Assembly (NCBI GenBank): GCA_019722365.1
Contig: JADFUC010000638.1
Coordinates: 21,642-85,641, forward strand
Origin: Lithospermum erythrorhizon
Taxonomy: Eukaryota; Streptophyta; Magnoliopsida; Boraginales; Boraginaceae
DNA: 64,000 nucleotides
Direction of reading: 5' to 3'
In this document: one piece after another, positions 51,901 to 64,000 of the stretch
Layout: every line of letters begins with the position of its first letter
How positions within the stretch are numbered: position 1 is the first letter of the stretch
Position numbers and translations under genes: made by a program
The notes under the pieces: model-generated
The model's input: the letters and a program-made list of their open reading frames with translations, nothing else
The model's database searches: none
Told to the model about the DNA's origin: nothing

Positions 51901-54104
51901 CCAAAAATGACAACTATACAAAACAACCTAACTACAACCCAAACAAAATAACGAGATCACAGATCAACTGCCACCCGCCGGCCACCTAGTTTCTAAAGCA
52001 CAATCACCCGAACAAGCCCAAGACGGAACACCACCTATTAACCTAGCAATGAAATTAACTCTGAATCATTTACGTATGTTCATAAATTCAATATACGATC
52101 TTGTTTTAATATATATCTCAAAGAATGAAATTAACTCTCAATCATTTGATATCAGAATTAAAGTAGACGATATCGATACGATAGAGCAAGAGTACATAAT
52201 ATTATTCAACTTTAAGATCTTAATATCAAGTCATTAGCAATTTCTATTATCATTTACGATGCTCACAAATTCGCTACTAGCATAACATTCCAAGATGATG
52301 GCAATCAACAATAACATACGTATTTACGTAGCACGAATAACACGCAACAAATCACTCAACTCTACTTATCAACCTCTACAAGGACGACATCGAAGTCAAT
52401 AACTAATCAATCCTCAAAGAACACAATCAACCTTTAACAACTTTATCAACTCAACAACTCAATCAACTCAATACAAGTCCGGATTTCTACAACTACATAT
52501 AATCAACCTCAACCTCCAGGAGAAACTTACTGGCTTACATAAGCTATCACCTAATCACAATCTTAGGTACGAAGCAAATTTATTATCAACAAACATCATC
52601 AACTCATATACAACTTCTTTCCTAATACTTACTCAACATCAAATTTCAAAACACATATACGACTCAGCGGCACTCAATGCACACAACTCCAACAACTCAA
52701 CCCACAAATGCATATTCAACATATAATTTTAACACAAAATGACATACATACATATATCCGTAATCAAGAAGTTAATCAACACCCGCGAGATGATACTCAC
52801 CGGCTACTATATAAAACTCATCGCAATCAACAACGCACCTTCCCACAATCGCCGCCCAAACAAGCATTCAAAATTATAATTACTACTTATAATATACAAC
52901 TCAAGGATAGCATTCTACTTATATATTTTATCTCATATTTATACTCCCAAAATAACCCAACAAAAGTTCCCATTATAACATTACTCCAACTTTAAGTTCA
53001 CAACTTTCCATTTTAATGATTGAGTTCCAATTACTAGTTTCAAAAGCCATAAAGTTCGAGACACAACTCAATCATCCGATTTAACCATCTTTAATCTCAA
53101 AAACCCATTTAACTACCGAAACTTACAAAACTCATTTTATCCTAATATTCTCTAATCACATATAAATCACAACATTCACCTCAAAAACAACTATAATAAA
53201 GTCCAAGAGCAATACTTATACCATATTAAAACCGTTTTGAAAAAAAGTCAACAAAAAGTCAATTATAATTCTCAACACATTTCAACCTCATAAATTGATT
53301 GTTATAATGTCTTATACCATAATCTAAGCTTAGATGACGATTCTATACCATTATCAACTTCAAAATCAAAGGTCAACTCAACAAAAGTCAACATCCTCAC
53401 ACTCATGAAATACTCCAAAGGTTCGAGCTTACCTTAAAATGTGTAGGATGACGAGGGAAACTCTCCAAGAAATTTTAGTACAAAGCTAAGACGGCGAATA
53501 AAGAAAAAATCATAGGAAGCCGGATCTCACAAACGAGCGAAGCGGATTTTTTTGTGACAAGACGATGAATAGCGATAAGGTCAGAGATATTTAGAGGGGA
53601 ACAATTAAGTTCCGCTCGGGTTTCAAGTTAATTTTACCACTTTCCTTCCCATTTCTAAATCTTAATGAACCGATTTCAAATGTGTTATTCCCAGATATAT
53701 TACTTACTATCTCTATACTGCCTCTCGATATATCGATACTCATTTCGAAATTATTGTTATTATCTCCTAGTCCCGCCACCGACCGATAAAGGTTATTTAA
53801 CAAACCAAGCAAAGCGTAACGCAAGTTATTCAAATTTGATGTTTATATCAGTGGGTTATTTTGGGACGTTAGATTGTATGTCAAGACATTTCAGACTGGA
53901 CAATTTATCAGATATGGTGGTTTTCAGGTGGTTGGGGAAATACCACGACGGATTATTTTCTTAAAACCGTTCTTCTACGTATTTTAATTTATCGGGTTAT
54001 TTAAGCGACGTGAGTTTTTCAAATCGAAGTCATCCATCGATTCACGACTGCGTCCGTGACTCGACGATTCTAACTCAAGGCGTCGACCACAAGTGGTCGT
54101 TACA
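48945..54104 (-). mobile_element. gag-only gypsy-type element with two LTR copies
   Basis: Low LTR copy about 48945-50080, high copy from 51685 to perhaps 54104. The copies share AACATACAAATATATCTCCCA-like sequence, AAAGCACAATCACCC, GACGGAACACCAC, ATAACATTCCAAGATGATGG with CAATCAACAATAACATACG, and AAACATCATCAACTCATATA, in the same order. The 1.6-kb internal part (50081-51684) encodes only a gag-like piece. There is no RT, integrase or protease, so this is a non-autonomous or deleted derivative. The low copy ends earlier than the high one, so it is truncated. The upper border (TCGTTACA at about 54104) is tentative. Confidence 0.6.
50566..50823 (-). pseudogene. gag fragment with CCHC zinc knuckle
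   Basis: An 85-codon frame contains CFRCGQMGHRMQDC (50671-50712), the CX2CX4HX4C zinc knuckle of retroviral and retrotransposon nucleocapsid, which binds the RNA genome. Upstream (RSITRFLSTGYAYRDLVDT) is arginine-rich, as usual before the knuckle. After it comes a Cys- and Arg-rich stretch, then stop. No protease follows. Base composition here is richer in G and C than the LTRs around it. Confidence 0.75.
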
Positions 54105-54346
54105 ATTATTACCGAGAGTTTTCAACTATTAGCTAATATGATTCTCGACTATCGCAAAGCATTGTTTCTTGACCATAATGCCAGGCTACGCTAATAAAAA
54201 GTACGCCTACAGAGATAAATGCAATGTCCACCATCCCAGAATTCATTGTCTACCACCTCAATAAGCTCATATGTTGATCTTAACAACACTGGGGGTATTC
54301 GTTCATCTCAAATGAAACTCATCTATACAAGTACGCTTAGAAGCAC

Positions 54347-55260
54347 TGGAAATCGTAGTATTTTAATTTCTATAATTATGCACGCTAAGTACAATTTGCT
54401 GTGAATAATTCATTTACTAGTTTTAAGCAACGAGATTACTCGAATCTAAGTGTTCAATAAATAGTAATTATAATTACAAATTGGAACTCAATGATAATAT
54501 CGGGTTATGTCGATTGCTGATCCATGATAATCGACATAATAATCATAATGGTCAATTATATTATTATACAACTCTATTATTTGAGCCTAGAAGATCACAC
54601 ACATACAATGATCGCTGAAGTTATATTCCATGTATGGAATCAAATCGTGGTCGTTAGATCGGTAGTTTCCATTGAAATCTAATTTATTATCTTCGACGAG
54701 GATTTTACACTAATAGTAAAACGGTATTGACGAAACCCACCTAATTAACTTGTGTTTAATTAATGGCTTAACTAATACTACTAAAATCTGCCCGGCCATT
54801 TACCGCTTAATATTATTAGTTAACGGCCTAATCCAAGCATGCATTTATTAATTAGTTGCTTGGCCCGGACGGTAGGGAGCCGTTGCCTATATATATGAGA
54901 AAGCAAGACAAACCCACCATCTTTTTCACATTTTGGCCGCCCCCTTCCCTCTTCTAGCCGCCCAAAACCAGCAACATTAGCTTCGTTGTTGTCCAATAGC
55001 TCACAAGATTCTAAAGAATCCAATCACGGTGATTCAACCGCCTCAAAGGATTGTGAGGCATCAACCTCGCGGTGCACCCGGCAGGAGTTCAACGAAAGTT
55101 TCAGTGGAGAGAAAGTCACGATAATATCCGCGCCAGAAGTACTATCGTATTCATACGCATATATCGAATGTATGTTTTATCGGTAATTGCTTATATACAT
55201 TTACTCGATCTGATTGTTTTTGTTCATGCTTTATTATGAACAAGCGTAATTTTTCCAACA
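54347..55260 (+). repeat. 5' LTR of the plus-strand copia element
   Basis: 914 bp. Shared with the 3' LTR: TTCAATAAATAGTAATT, GGAGCCGTTGCCTATATA, TTTTCACATTTTGGCCGCCC, CAACATTAGCTT and TTTTTGTTCATG. About 330 bp in the middle (about 54480-54830) has no match in the 3' LTR. Confidence 0.85.
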
Positions 55261-57260
55261 ATGCATCATGAGTAATGCTTAAGTTGTATATTTCGACATT
55301 CATATATAATTTCGTTGAATAAACACATTTTATAATATTTCATATTTATATATTTTGACCATTTAATACATTTTACGAATATCGACCAAAAACATGTTTA
55401 TGATTTTTAGCATGTTTATGATTTTGATGATTTGAATTTAGATTTGCGTTTCATGAATCGAAAGTGGTTTCAAAACATATTTTTCGACAAAGTATAAATG
55501 TTTTGCTGGATTTCAGATGAAGCTGCACTGCAAATTCCCCACCAATTTGTTTCAGCATCTAAAGGGTTGGAACCATCTCAAATTTTTTATAATTTTTTTC
55601 GAGGCTATGTCCCAACATAATTTTTCGATTGATTGTTAATTATTTAATTAATTATTGGAAAATATTTTTTTTATAAAATTCCAATTAGAAAATGTCAATA
55701 AAATTGTGTGGAATGTCTGGGTTGAATTTCATAATTTTTGGATGAGTTTAAAGCCTTCAAATCATTTTTTTTTCAAACAATTGAATTGAAAAACTGGAAA
55801 TTAAGTGAAATGAGGCGCGACTGGGCGTGAGCCCCCCTGCAGCACGCCCGTGGCCAACAGGACGGTCCTGGCCACCTCGACCGACAGCTGCCGAGGTCCG
55901 CGCATGTCGCCGTGGACGGCCGGTGGCCGGTCGTCCGTCGCGTTCTTCATCGGATTAGGTTGTTACAAAACCCTAATTCGGTTTTTGAAATATTAATTTC
56001 AGTTTTTTATAAATTATTATCATTTTATTATTATGATAATTGTAATTATCACTTTGGCGATAATAATTAATTAATAATCCTTTCATTATTTATCCTTTAA
56101 TTTTATGTATTAAAAGGATATAATCACGGTAATAATAATATCTAATTAAATTATATGAATGGCATTAGAATAATTATTGACAAAAAATATATATGATAAT
56201 TAATGCATTTAATTATACATATTTCATAAATTTAATTATGAGATTCAAATCTAATTTAAAATTGAATCACATTTAAGTTAAATATTTATGTGATTTCCAC
56301 TAACGTCAGGGGCTTTGACGATCATTCAAAGAATAAATCGGGTTTAATCAAGTTGCTTAACCTATGATTTCCACGACGCTGCCCGGCGGTACATGGTACC
56401 AGAAAGTACTTGGGCAACAAGAGTTACGTCGTGTCTACATAATTGCTAGTTAACCTACTACCGTACAGTCTATCAAAATGCATTTAGTGTCAAGGCTCAA
56501 ATCCTCAAAGATAGTAGATCTTGCATACTAATATATTTTGTGAGATTTTGAGTATCAAGTATTACGCTACAATTTATTTCAGAAGTATTTGACATGATAG
56601 CCATCAACTGCTGCTTACATACTTACGCTTGTAGAATTGGAAACATGCCTTTTGCAAAACACCTAAAACAAGCTTCAAACAACTTAACCGCACGTATAAC
56701 GGTACTAGAGATATGGTCCCATGAAGTTAAAAGCGCCGCACAAGTTGCACGAGATCGAGTATGTCTTATACGGTGAATTCCTAAAAGTGTCTTCCGGTCA
56801 CGAACGTGTTCGCCCTGGGAGAAATACGTAGCCGCATAAAGAGGATGTTCTAGTGCCGAATGTCTTACGCTATCGGAAATCTAACCGGTTTCAAAGTTCT
56901 ATATGATGAAAGACGTATATGACATTTATCGGAAGCTCGAGTTCGAAGGAGCAGTAATATGAGAAATACGAGTCCTTTCGTAAGCTGATTGATCGCAAAC
57001 CGGGCACAAAGGAATTTGAATGCAAGGCCAAGTGATGCACTGCCAATGGGTGTGTATCTTTCATACCAAGTAGTTTACAAATTAGAGTTTTACATCATCA
57101 TAAGATCGGTTTCTGCACCGCTGTCTAAGTACATCAAAGGTTATACAGTGTGAAGTTTGACTAAACCTCGGCCATATACATAGAAAAAATTACCACGCCG
57201 GGCTAAATGAGATTTTAGACATGAACAAAAAGGCCTTCTTTCTTCGCCGACGCTGCTTCA
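55261..57260 (+). other. Leader/gag part of the copia element, unrecognisable
   Basis: No recognisable gag. A sharply GC-rich island at about 55812-55955 (GGGCGTGAGCCCCCCTGCAG, then GGACGGCCGGTGGCCGGTCG) corresponds to the GC-rich block at 37865-38046 of the minus-strand copia element. The remainder is AT-rich until about 56300. Confidence 0.5.
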
Positions 57261-60240
57261 AGCAAAGTGGTATTAAAGAAGGCAAAATTCTACGATGACT
57301 CACCTTTGCAAATCTGCGGTCACCGGAAATGGACCCAGGAAATTGGAAATGAAGATAGCAAAAATGGTTTAATAATCACCAAACCCAAAGCGTATTTATG
57401 TTATCAAGTTTATACAAATTCTAATTCTACTTTTTCACAACAAAAAAGTGTGGAACTACGGATAAGTGTAAGACTCGGAAGAGGAGAAATGGATCTACGT
57501 GTGGAACGGCTAAAGTTGCAGCCTTAGTAAGTGTGGACGCATTAATTTGAATTTGCCGACGGGCTCACTTTTAAATTTGAATAATGTTTACATGTGCTCG
57601 CTATAAGCAGAATATTATCTCCATTTTACTCTTTGAACAAATTAAGGCTTTTCATTTTCAATTGATCCCAACAAATGATTTAGATCTCTAAGAATGGTAA
57701 CGATCTCTCTCTCCAAAATGGTCTATATGTTTTAGACACATCTGTCGAGCAATATAACATTAATCTCAAAAGGAATAAGCTTAACAACTTAAATCCTACA
57801 TACCTATGGCACTGCAGATTAGGTCATATAAACGAGAACCGTATCAAGGAACTCTACTCCGGTGGAATACTTGAAGGTTTCGATTATGAACGGATAAGCG
57901 AATTCGCCACCGGCAAATGATTAAGTCACCTTTCACCTGGATACAAATGAAAGCGGCGAGTAATTTGTCAAGATCATACACACTCTATCTACGTAAGCCA
58001 ATGAATACACTGCAGTAGTGGCACATGCTTACTTCCTACGCTTACTAACGAGTACAAGAGATATGGGTACGTGGTATCCGATGAAACACAAACACGTAAT
58101 CCTTTTGATAAATTTAAGGAATTTCAAAATGAAGTACAAAACCAATTGAACAAGACTAAAAGATTCTTCGGTCTAATATTAAGTCACAGCTCAACACTCA
58201 TCTTAGAGCGGTATTGTTTCACAACTCACTTCAGGAACGCCACAAATAAACATAACGGCGGTTCGGGAAGACAAATCGAACTCTTACTCTTACATGGTCT
58301 TCGATCTATGACAGTTCTTATTTGATCTACCAATTAGTTTCTATGGATATGCGCTATAAACACAAGACTCACGCGAATTGTCGTCCAACTAAATCAACAG
58401 AGAAAACTCCTCATGAACTCGTGGTTCGGGGAGGTTCCTCAAATGTATTTTTCAAGATTGGGATGCTGCTTATGTTTGAATTGACAAAAGATAACTACTC
58501 TAAGACGATAAATGCTACTTTATTGGTTATCCAAATAAAACCGCTGTTAATACTTCATTGCCTCCTCAGAAGAGGGTGTGCTCCGCCACTTCTTCAATCA
58601 CAGCTTCACCATACCAACGTCCGGTTCCCCGACGCATCTCTATCGATCTCCCAAGTGGTCAGTTCTCCACAACTTCCCCCGGATCAAGAATTGGATCATC
58701 ATTCACGAGGCACTACCCTGCGGCGTGACGCTTGTCTCTACACTAGGTGTACTCGGGATACGCTTTCATCATTCGAAGCTCTCAAGTGTACGATCACCTA
58801 TCGATAGCCACGAAGTCCTAGACGATTCGATGTACCAAAACAAGATTTGGTCCTTGTTAGATTTACCCAAATTTGTTCGGCCCTATTGAGTGTAAATGAG
58901 TATTTACAGTTAAATGACAAAGACGGGAACGCCCATGTTTTCAAAGCGATACTCGCGTAGAAAGGCTCTGCCAAAATTCATGGCATCGAATTAAGTGACT
59001 TAACTTTATTCACCAAGGGCTATGCTTAAGTCCATTCGGATAATCTTAGCCATTTCTCGCATTCTATAATCACGAAATATGACAAATGGACAGAAAGACG
59101 TCGAATGGTAGAAACTCGAGGAAGATGTGTACATGGTATAACTCTAGGCTTACATGTCCCAAAAAAGACCTAAGAAGGCTCAGAAGTTACAAAGGTCCAT
59201 TTATGGTCTCAAGATCCCGTAGCTGAATCTTAGTTTTGATTTAAGTTTATCAAAGATTTTGGATTCATTAGAATGAAGAAGAATCTCAGGTATACAAGAA
59301 GGAAAGGGGAGTTATATAGCTTATAGTCCTATATGTCGATTTACATACTAATCATTGGGAACAATGTAGTTACTAACCTAGCCATGATCGTCATGTAATG
59401 TTTCTGCCAAGGACTTCAAGCGAAGACAATATATTCTCTAATCAAAATTCATCAAGATCGGGCAAATCAGTGATCGGATCTTTGTCAGACACTTATATCA
59501 AGAAGGTGTCAGAAGCACCGTAATGACGATTCTAAGAAGTGGTAACTTCCTTAATGGGATACTTTGTTCAACTCAAGAAAGCCGCAATGTCCCGCCACTA
59601 GCGGCTGATGAACAAGATGAAGGATACACCTTATGCTCACCTATGGGTCCATTATGTATGCTTACGTTTGTTTGGCCACCCACCTGGGATGCGGTCATAT
59701 GCACTGAAAGTGCTACTAAATAGATACGGTTAATCCAAAAGTAAAGCCACCGGATTGCAATAAAAGGCATCTTGTAGTATCCGAGAAGAACTAAAGATGT
59801 ATTCTTGGTATACGGTGGAGACAAGAGTTGTCTGCTACTGGTACACCGATGCCAGCCAAACCGATGGTATGATCACCGCTGCCAATCGGATAAGTGTTTT
59901 GTCTCAAATCCAAGGAGTAGTATTCGAGAAGTTCCAAACAAAGTACTATTTTATCTCTACCACGGAATCTAAGCATAAAGACGGACGCAAGAAAAGAAGC
60001 CATGGGATTAATAGATCGTGGATCGAGCTCGAGTCAGGCCTAGTATCAAAGACCAAAGGAACGTTATGTGACACCGGTGCCATTGCTCGCCAAGGAACCA
60101 ATGGCACATCACAAACCAAAGACGTACTCAAAAGTATCACCCGACAGACACGCCACTGTAGGTGATATCAAAGTATGTAAAAATGTTAACAGAGGCGATA
60201 TTGTTTACTCCCTTTACCAACCACTAACTCAGTAAAAGCA
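57261..60240 (+). pseudogene. pol region of the plus-strand copia element
   Basis: Pieces in order: LQNGLYVLDTSVEQYNINLK and LNPTYLWHCRLGHINENRIK with GGILEGFDYERI (GAG-pre-integrase, about 57690-57910); FDKFKEFQNEVQNQLNKTKR (integrase core, 58090-58170); RQIELLLLHGLRSM and STEKTPHELVVRG (58270-58430); MYQNKIWSLLDLPKFVRP (RT start, 58830-58885); SIRIILAISRILYNHE (59030-59080); an LYVDDLLIIGNNV-like piece (59325-59370); YTDASQTDG (RNase H, 59845-59870); and SKSITRQTRH-like and GDIKVCKNV tail words (60110-60200). Every domain is broken by stops or small deletions. It encoded the same enzymes as the element at 33.4-38.7 kb, but without the duplication. Confidence 0.78.
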
Positions 60241-61082
60241 CGCATTTACATGTATTTAACATTAGTCTTAGACAAATGTCGCAATGGGTATTATTAGGTT
60301 CACGAGCTTAGTATATCTGTTTCATATGTGAACAATTGAATATTTTGGCTTCTTTATATATCAATTTGCTTGTTCACTATGTTTATGTGTCGGCATGTCT
60401 TAACACATATAACCCGCCGCGTCCTCGCTGAAAGTGAAAATTGAAATACTGGCTACTGCATACCCTGCAGAGGCAACCCGAAGTATCGACAAAGGACTCT
60501 TTAAGTCTAGAAATATAAAGGTAACTATTCACTTGGCCGATGCCGATAATTCAGGCTTAATAAGCATTGGATGACCAACATAGTGATTGATGATCGATCC
60601 TCTTGGATCGAGGGAGCTTGTAAGCTTAATCAATCTTATGGGATATCAGCCAGAGCACCGAGGAGTCGATTACTCACGCAAAATCACAGAAGAAGGCGTA
60701 TATTCATGTCCTATGATATTTGCTTGAAATGCTAAGTTTAACGGTTCTTAGAAACGTGTAACAACTTACGTTATATGAGTTTTGTGTTTTGACTATGTCA
60801 AACGCCCGGCCTAAAATGAGACTATAACGACATACGTTAGGTTACACAAAGGAGTATAAAGAATAGGTGTCGATATATTACAAGGATTTATCCATCCTCG
60901 ATATATAAGGCAGCCTCAGCCTCCTCAACGAAGCCTTTGGGACTCAATTGCATGGACTATAGTACCGATTCAAATGAGTAAAAGAAGTCATGTGTTTTAC
61001 ACACACTTCTTATGGTTAACATGACTGGGGAGATCGCGTGATAAAGGAATTATAAAAGCAATCGCCCGCGGCAAAGGAAGGC
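60241..61082 (+). other. Untranslated part before the 3' LTR
   Basis: No coding potential recognised. It ends in the polypurine tract at 61070-61082 which primes plus-strand DNA synthesis in intact relatives. Confidence 0.5.
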
Positions 61083-61657
61083 TGGAAATCGTAGGTTTTG
61101 ATTTCTATACTGTTCACGATAATTATCAACAATTCATTTACAAAGCTTTGGGCTAACGAGATTACTCGAACTGTTCAATAAATAGTAATTGTAAATTACT
61201 AAATATATAATCTAAGAATGGGTTAGCGATTGCTTAACGGTGTTTTGGCCCGACTTGGCAGGAGCCGTTGCCTATATAAGGCGAGAAGTTAAAAGATGAA
61301 AACCTAATTCATCTTTTCACATTTTGGCCGCCCCCCTCCCTTCTCCTAGCCGCCCAAAACCAAGCAACATTAGCTTGTTTTTGTTGTCCAATAGTTCACA
61401 AGATTCTAGCAAATCCAATCACGAGATTCAACCACTTTACAAGTGACTAACTTGAGGCATCAACCTTTGTGGTGTAATTCGGTGTAAGTTCAACGGAGGC
61501 TTCAAGTGAGTAAAGCTTGATAATATCCGCCAGAAGTACTTTATTCATACGTATATATTGAATATATGTTTTATTGTAATTTGTTTATATACATTTACTC
61601 GATCTTGATTGTTTTTGTTCATGTTTATTATGAACAAGTTGCGTAATTTTTCCAACA
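61083..61657 (+). repeat. 3' LTR of the plus-strand copia element
   Basis: 575 bp, begins TGGAAATCGTAGG and ends TTTTTCCAACA. It lacks about 330 bp present in the 5' LTR. Many scattered differences from the 5' LTR indicate an insertion old enough for both copies to have diverged. Confidence 0.88.
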
Positions 61658-61873
61658 AGCACCATAGGGTATTCACAAATAGGTACGATTATTTTATTAT
61701 GACAATTTCATTTCATAATTACTATTCAATCTGGCAAAGTAGATAATGTGTTAAAGTAGAGGCTATTTTAAGGCGTGTATCTTTTTATTCGTTTTTTATT
61801 TTTCTTCTTTACTTACTCTTTTTAAATTATACAAGTATTCATTATTATAATTAAGTCTACTAATTCAACATCA

Positions 61874-63180
61874 ATGCATATAATTCATACAGTTCCATCA
61901 AGTGAAAGAAGAAATGCAAGTGTCGACGTTCCCCTAAATGATCCTAGGACTCTCATACTATCAAAAGTCCCACCATGTAAATATTGCGGAGCTTACAAAT
62001 TTTATAGAGAGTCTGATTCCTTCTGTTGCTTAGTAAGTGGCAAATTGCTTCATAAGTTTATTACTTCATATTTGGTGCAACTTATTACTGGAGTTGATGC
62101 AAAGTCAAAAGAATTTCAGAATATGATTAGATCATACAACAACCACTTTACATTAACTTTGATTGGCATATCGTGTGATGAAAGATATCAACATTGGGAT
62201 CATGGTGTCTACACAATCAAAGCCGCAAGCGGCGTATCTAATACCATTCACACTTGATACCAAAATCCTCCACCAAATGAGGATAGGCCCGCTATATTTC
62301 CTTTATGATCCTCAACATCAAGCTTCGAATAGAATGAATACATTACCAAGGCTCCGGCATCTATTGTGGAAAACTTAGTCAAGTAATGGAACCGAATCCG
62401 TGTGCAGAGTTCTTAAACAATGCATCAACACTGAGAATATAGACGACACACATTGTAATAAGGTCGATCCGGGACTCGACTAGAGAACTTTACAACAAAC
62501 CAACGCAAGAACGGTTAGCTGAATGTAATGGAAACGTAGTCCCATGGTAGCCAATTTGAGCCAGACACAGTATACACAAATCGTGAAAGCAGCCCATAGA
62601 GCACACACATGATCAAGCATGATCCGCCACAATACGTGTTGATGTTTCCACACGCGAACTCCGCTAAAGATAACAACATCTCCAAGGGTCAAGTTACTCA
62701 ACATCGAGGAAAAATGACTAGCCAACGAGATAGTGCCAATTATAATTCTTTTGAAGAAATCTTAGTCGGGGAACGAGAAGGTACACTACTATAACACTTA
62801 ATCATACTTACTACTGGATGTGCATCAAACAAACATAACCCTTAACATATATTTACCAATATAAGTAATTATAATGTTAATGTAAACAGTTTCACCGACC
62901 TGAACCGATGATTTCGACCTACACCGATGATTTGCGTCAAGGTACGACGACACCACCAATTGAGCTTAAAGCGCACAAGTGGAAAGACAAAGCAATGGTG
63001 AGAGTATTATTATATAAATTACAAGATCGTCCCAATGATAAATCATACATCCTGTGATTTGGGAGGTTGTTTCTACAATATGTAATAGACAATTGCAACA
63101 AAATAGAAGAATGGCATTTGAATTTCTTGAAACAACTAAGAAATTCAGGCAAAGAGCAATATCGTGGTGTGGTCGATAAA
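61874..63180 (+). pseudogene. Helitron replicase/helicase N-terminal region, decayed
   Basis: Opens with SKVPPCKYCGAYKFYRESDS followed by FCC, the Cys-rich start of plant Helitron proteins, then KLLHKFITSYLVQLI, KSKEFQNMIRSYNNHFTLTL and HWDHGVYTIKAASG. In other frames NPPPNEDRPAIF and DPQHQASNRMNTLPRL follow, then a TIRSDPGLD-like word, KAAHRAHT and PQYVLMFPHA. Near 63060-63180 RLFLQYVIDNCNKIEEWHLN, LKQLRNSGKEQYRGVVDK fits the later part of the Helitron_like_N domain, ending at a GTAAGT. Intact relatives copy themselves by rolling-circle replication. Stops at 62255 and after break the frame; the HUH nickase motif and helicase motifs were not seen. It lies about 210 bp beyond the copia element. 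Confidence 0.75.
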
Positions 63181-64000
63181 GTAAGTTATTTTTGGAATTA
63201 TGGTTGGAGGAAGTAGGTAGAAGAATTTACTTGCCCCTACATTTTCTCAGACACGCATAAATCCCTGTGCTCGCATAGATGAAATATCCAATGCAAAATG
63301 TACGTTGGTGTCACCTATCGAAAGATGGATAATTTTTGATTTCGCTATATTGGACGATCCGCAAGATACAATTACAGTACACTATAATACTTCTGGATGT
63401 AAAATTTTAATCATTATAATACATACTGCAACTTCATATGCTCTATACGAGCCCTATACGACAAATGCATTTTAAATTACTCTTTACTTGATGATTCTTT
63501 TACTTAATTACTTATTGAGTCGTGGCTTTCAACTGCTGGTACATGAATAATTTTTAGTTATAACATAATTTCTTTTACTGTGGAGTTCACACTATCTAAG
63601 TTTATCAATATTATTAAACAATTTTTCAAAAAACAAGTTTGACTTTATTTTCATTTCAAATAGATTTTGAAGAAGTAGCAGACCTGAAAAAAGAGAATGA
63701 TGAAAGATAAGCATATGAGTCCTCATAAGAATCTAAGATGATACTACGAATGATTACACAACCATGTAATAGTTAGATCGAATTATACAACACACAAACA
63801 ACGAAGAAAGAAACCTTATATATGTACAAGATCTTCTTTGTGATTTCCGGTCTTCATACGAGTCCACATGCCAGTAGTAATGTCACACACTTTACCTTTG
63901 CACTCAGTGCCATACGCAAATGTTCATTCTATGAAGCGAGGGTTATTCTTAACGAGATATATGTAAGTGGAGCAATAAGATAACCGAACGAAGTACCGAG
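63181..64000 (+). other. Downstream of the Helitron region
   Basis: A frame near 63250-63400 reads QTRINPCARIDEISNAKCTL and ERWIIFDFAILDDPQDTITV, possibly an accessory fragment, but I cannot name it. The rest shows no gene. A Helitron 3' end (hairpin followed by CTRR) was not identified. Confidence 0.3.

Larger units (their letters stand above)
54347..61657 (+). mobile_element. Ty1/copia LTR retrotransposon with intact target duplication
   Basis: LTRs at 54347-55260 and 61083-61657 begin TGGAAATCGTAG and end TTTTTCCAACA. AGCAC lies directly before (54342-54346) and directly after (61658-61662), a perfect 5-bp target duplication, so both borders are secure. The order pre-integrase, integrase, RT, RNase H on the plus strand identifies Ty1/copia. 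A purine-rich tract GGCAAAGGAAGGC (61070-61082) abuts the 3' LTR. I could not recognise the primer-binding site. The pol region has many stops and deletions, so the element is dead. Confidence 0.88.

Overview
The window is nuclear DNA of a flowering plant, most likely a eudicot. It has AT-rich intergenic DNA, GT-AG introns, a NAC transcription factor of the NAM/CUC clade with a miR164 site, a plant MAP4K-alpha-type kinase, and many LTR retrotransposons. I cannot fix the species or family from sequence alone.

Two host genes occupy the first 14.5 kb. On the plus strand, up to 6870, lies the 3' part of a germinal-centre (Ste20-like) kinase gene. Thirteen 3' exons (2338-6870) join in frame to 499 codons plus a stop, less the final partial count detail given in the entry. 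The exons just upstream, carrying the start of the catalytic loop and DFG, have frameshifts and stops, and the ATP-binding lobe is not visible, so the locus may be a pseudogene. On the minus strand, 12410-14150, is a complete three-exon NAC gene of 352 residues with a near-perfect miR164 target. Between them lie an inverted-repeat (MITE-like) element, a tandem array of roughly 180-bp units and a TA microsatellite.

From 17.8 kb onward almost all recognisable sequence is mobile DNA. At 18750-28512 is a Ty3/gypsy element of the Tat type on the minus strand, with two ~500-bp LTRs, a PBS-like site, gag, protease, RT, two RNase H domains, integrase, and a possible antisense gene near its 3' LTR. 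At 33.4-38.7 kb is a decayed Ty1/copia element on the minus strand whose GAG-pre-integrase region holds an in-frame 135-bp tandem duplication. At 38855-40592 is a solo LTR inserted into an (AAT)n microsatellite. At 47-54 kb are related LTR sequences in opposite orientations plus a gag-only element. At 54347-61657 is a Ty1/copia element of the same general kind as the first, on the plus strand, flanked by a perfect AGCAC target duplication. From 61.9 to 63.2 kb is a decayed Helitron replicase. None of the transposons appears intact for coding, so they act here as landscape rather than as a pathway.

The only likely functional regulatory unit is the NAC gene with its microRNA site. No bacterial-type systems, CRISPR arrays or tRNA/rRNA genes were recognised.
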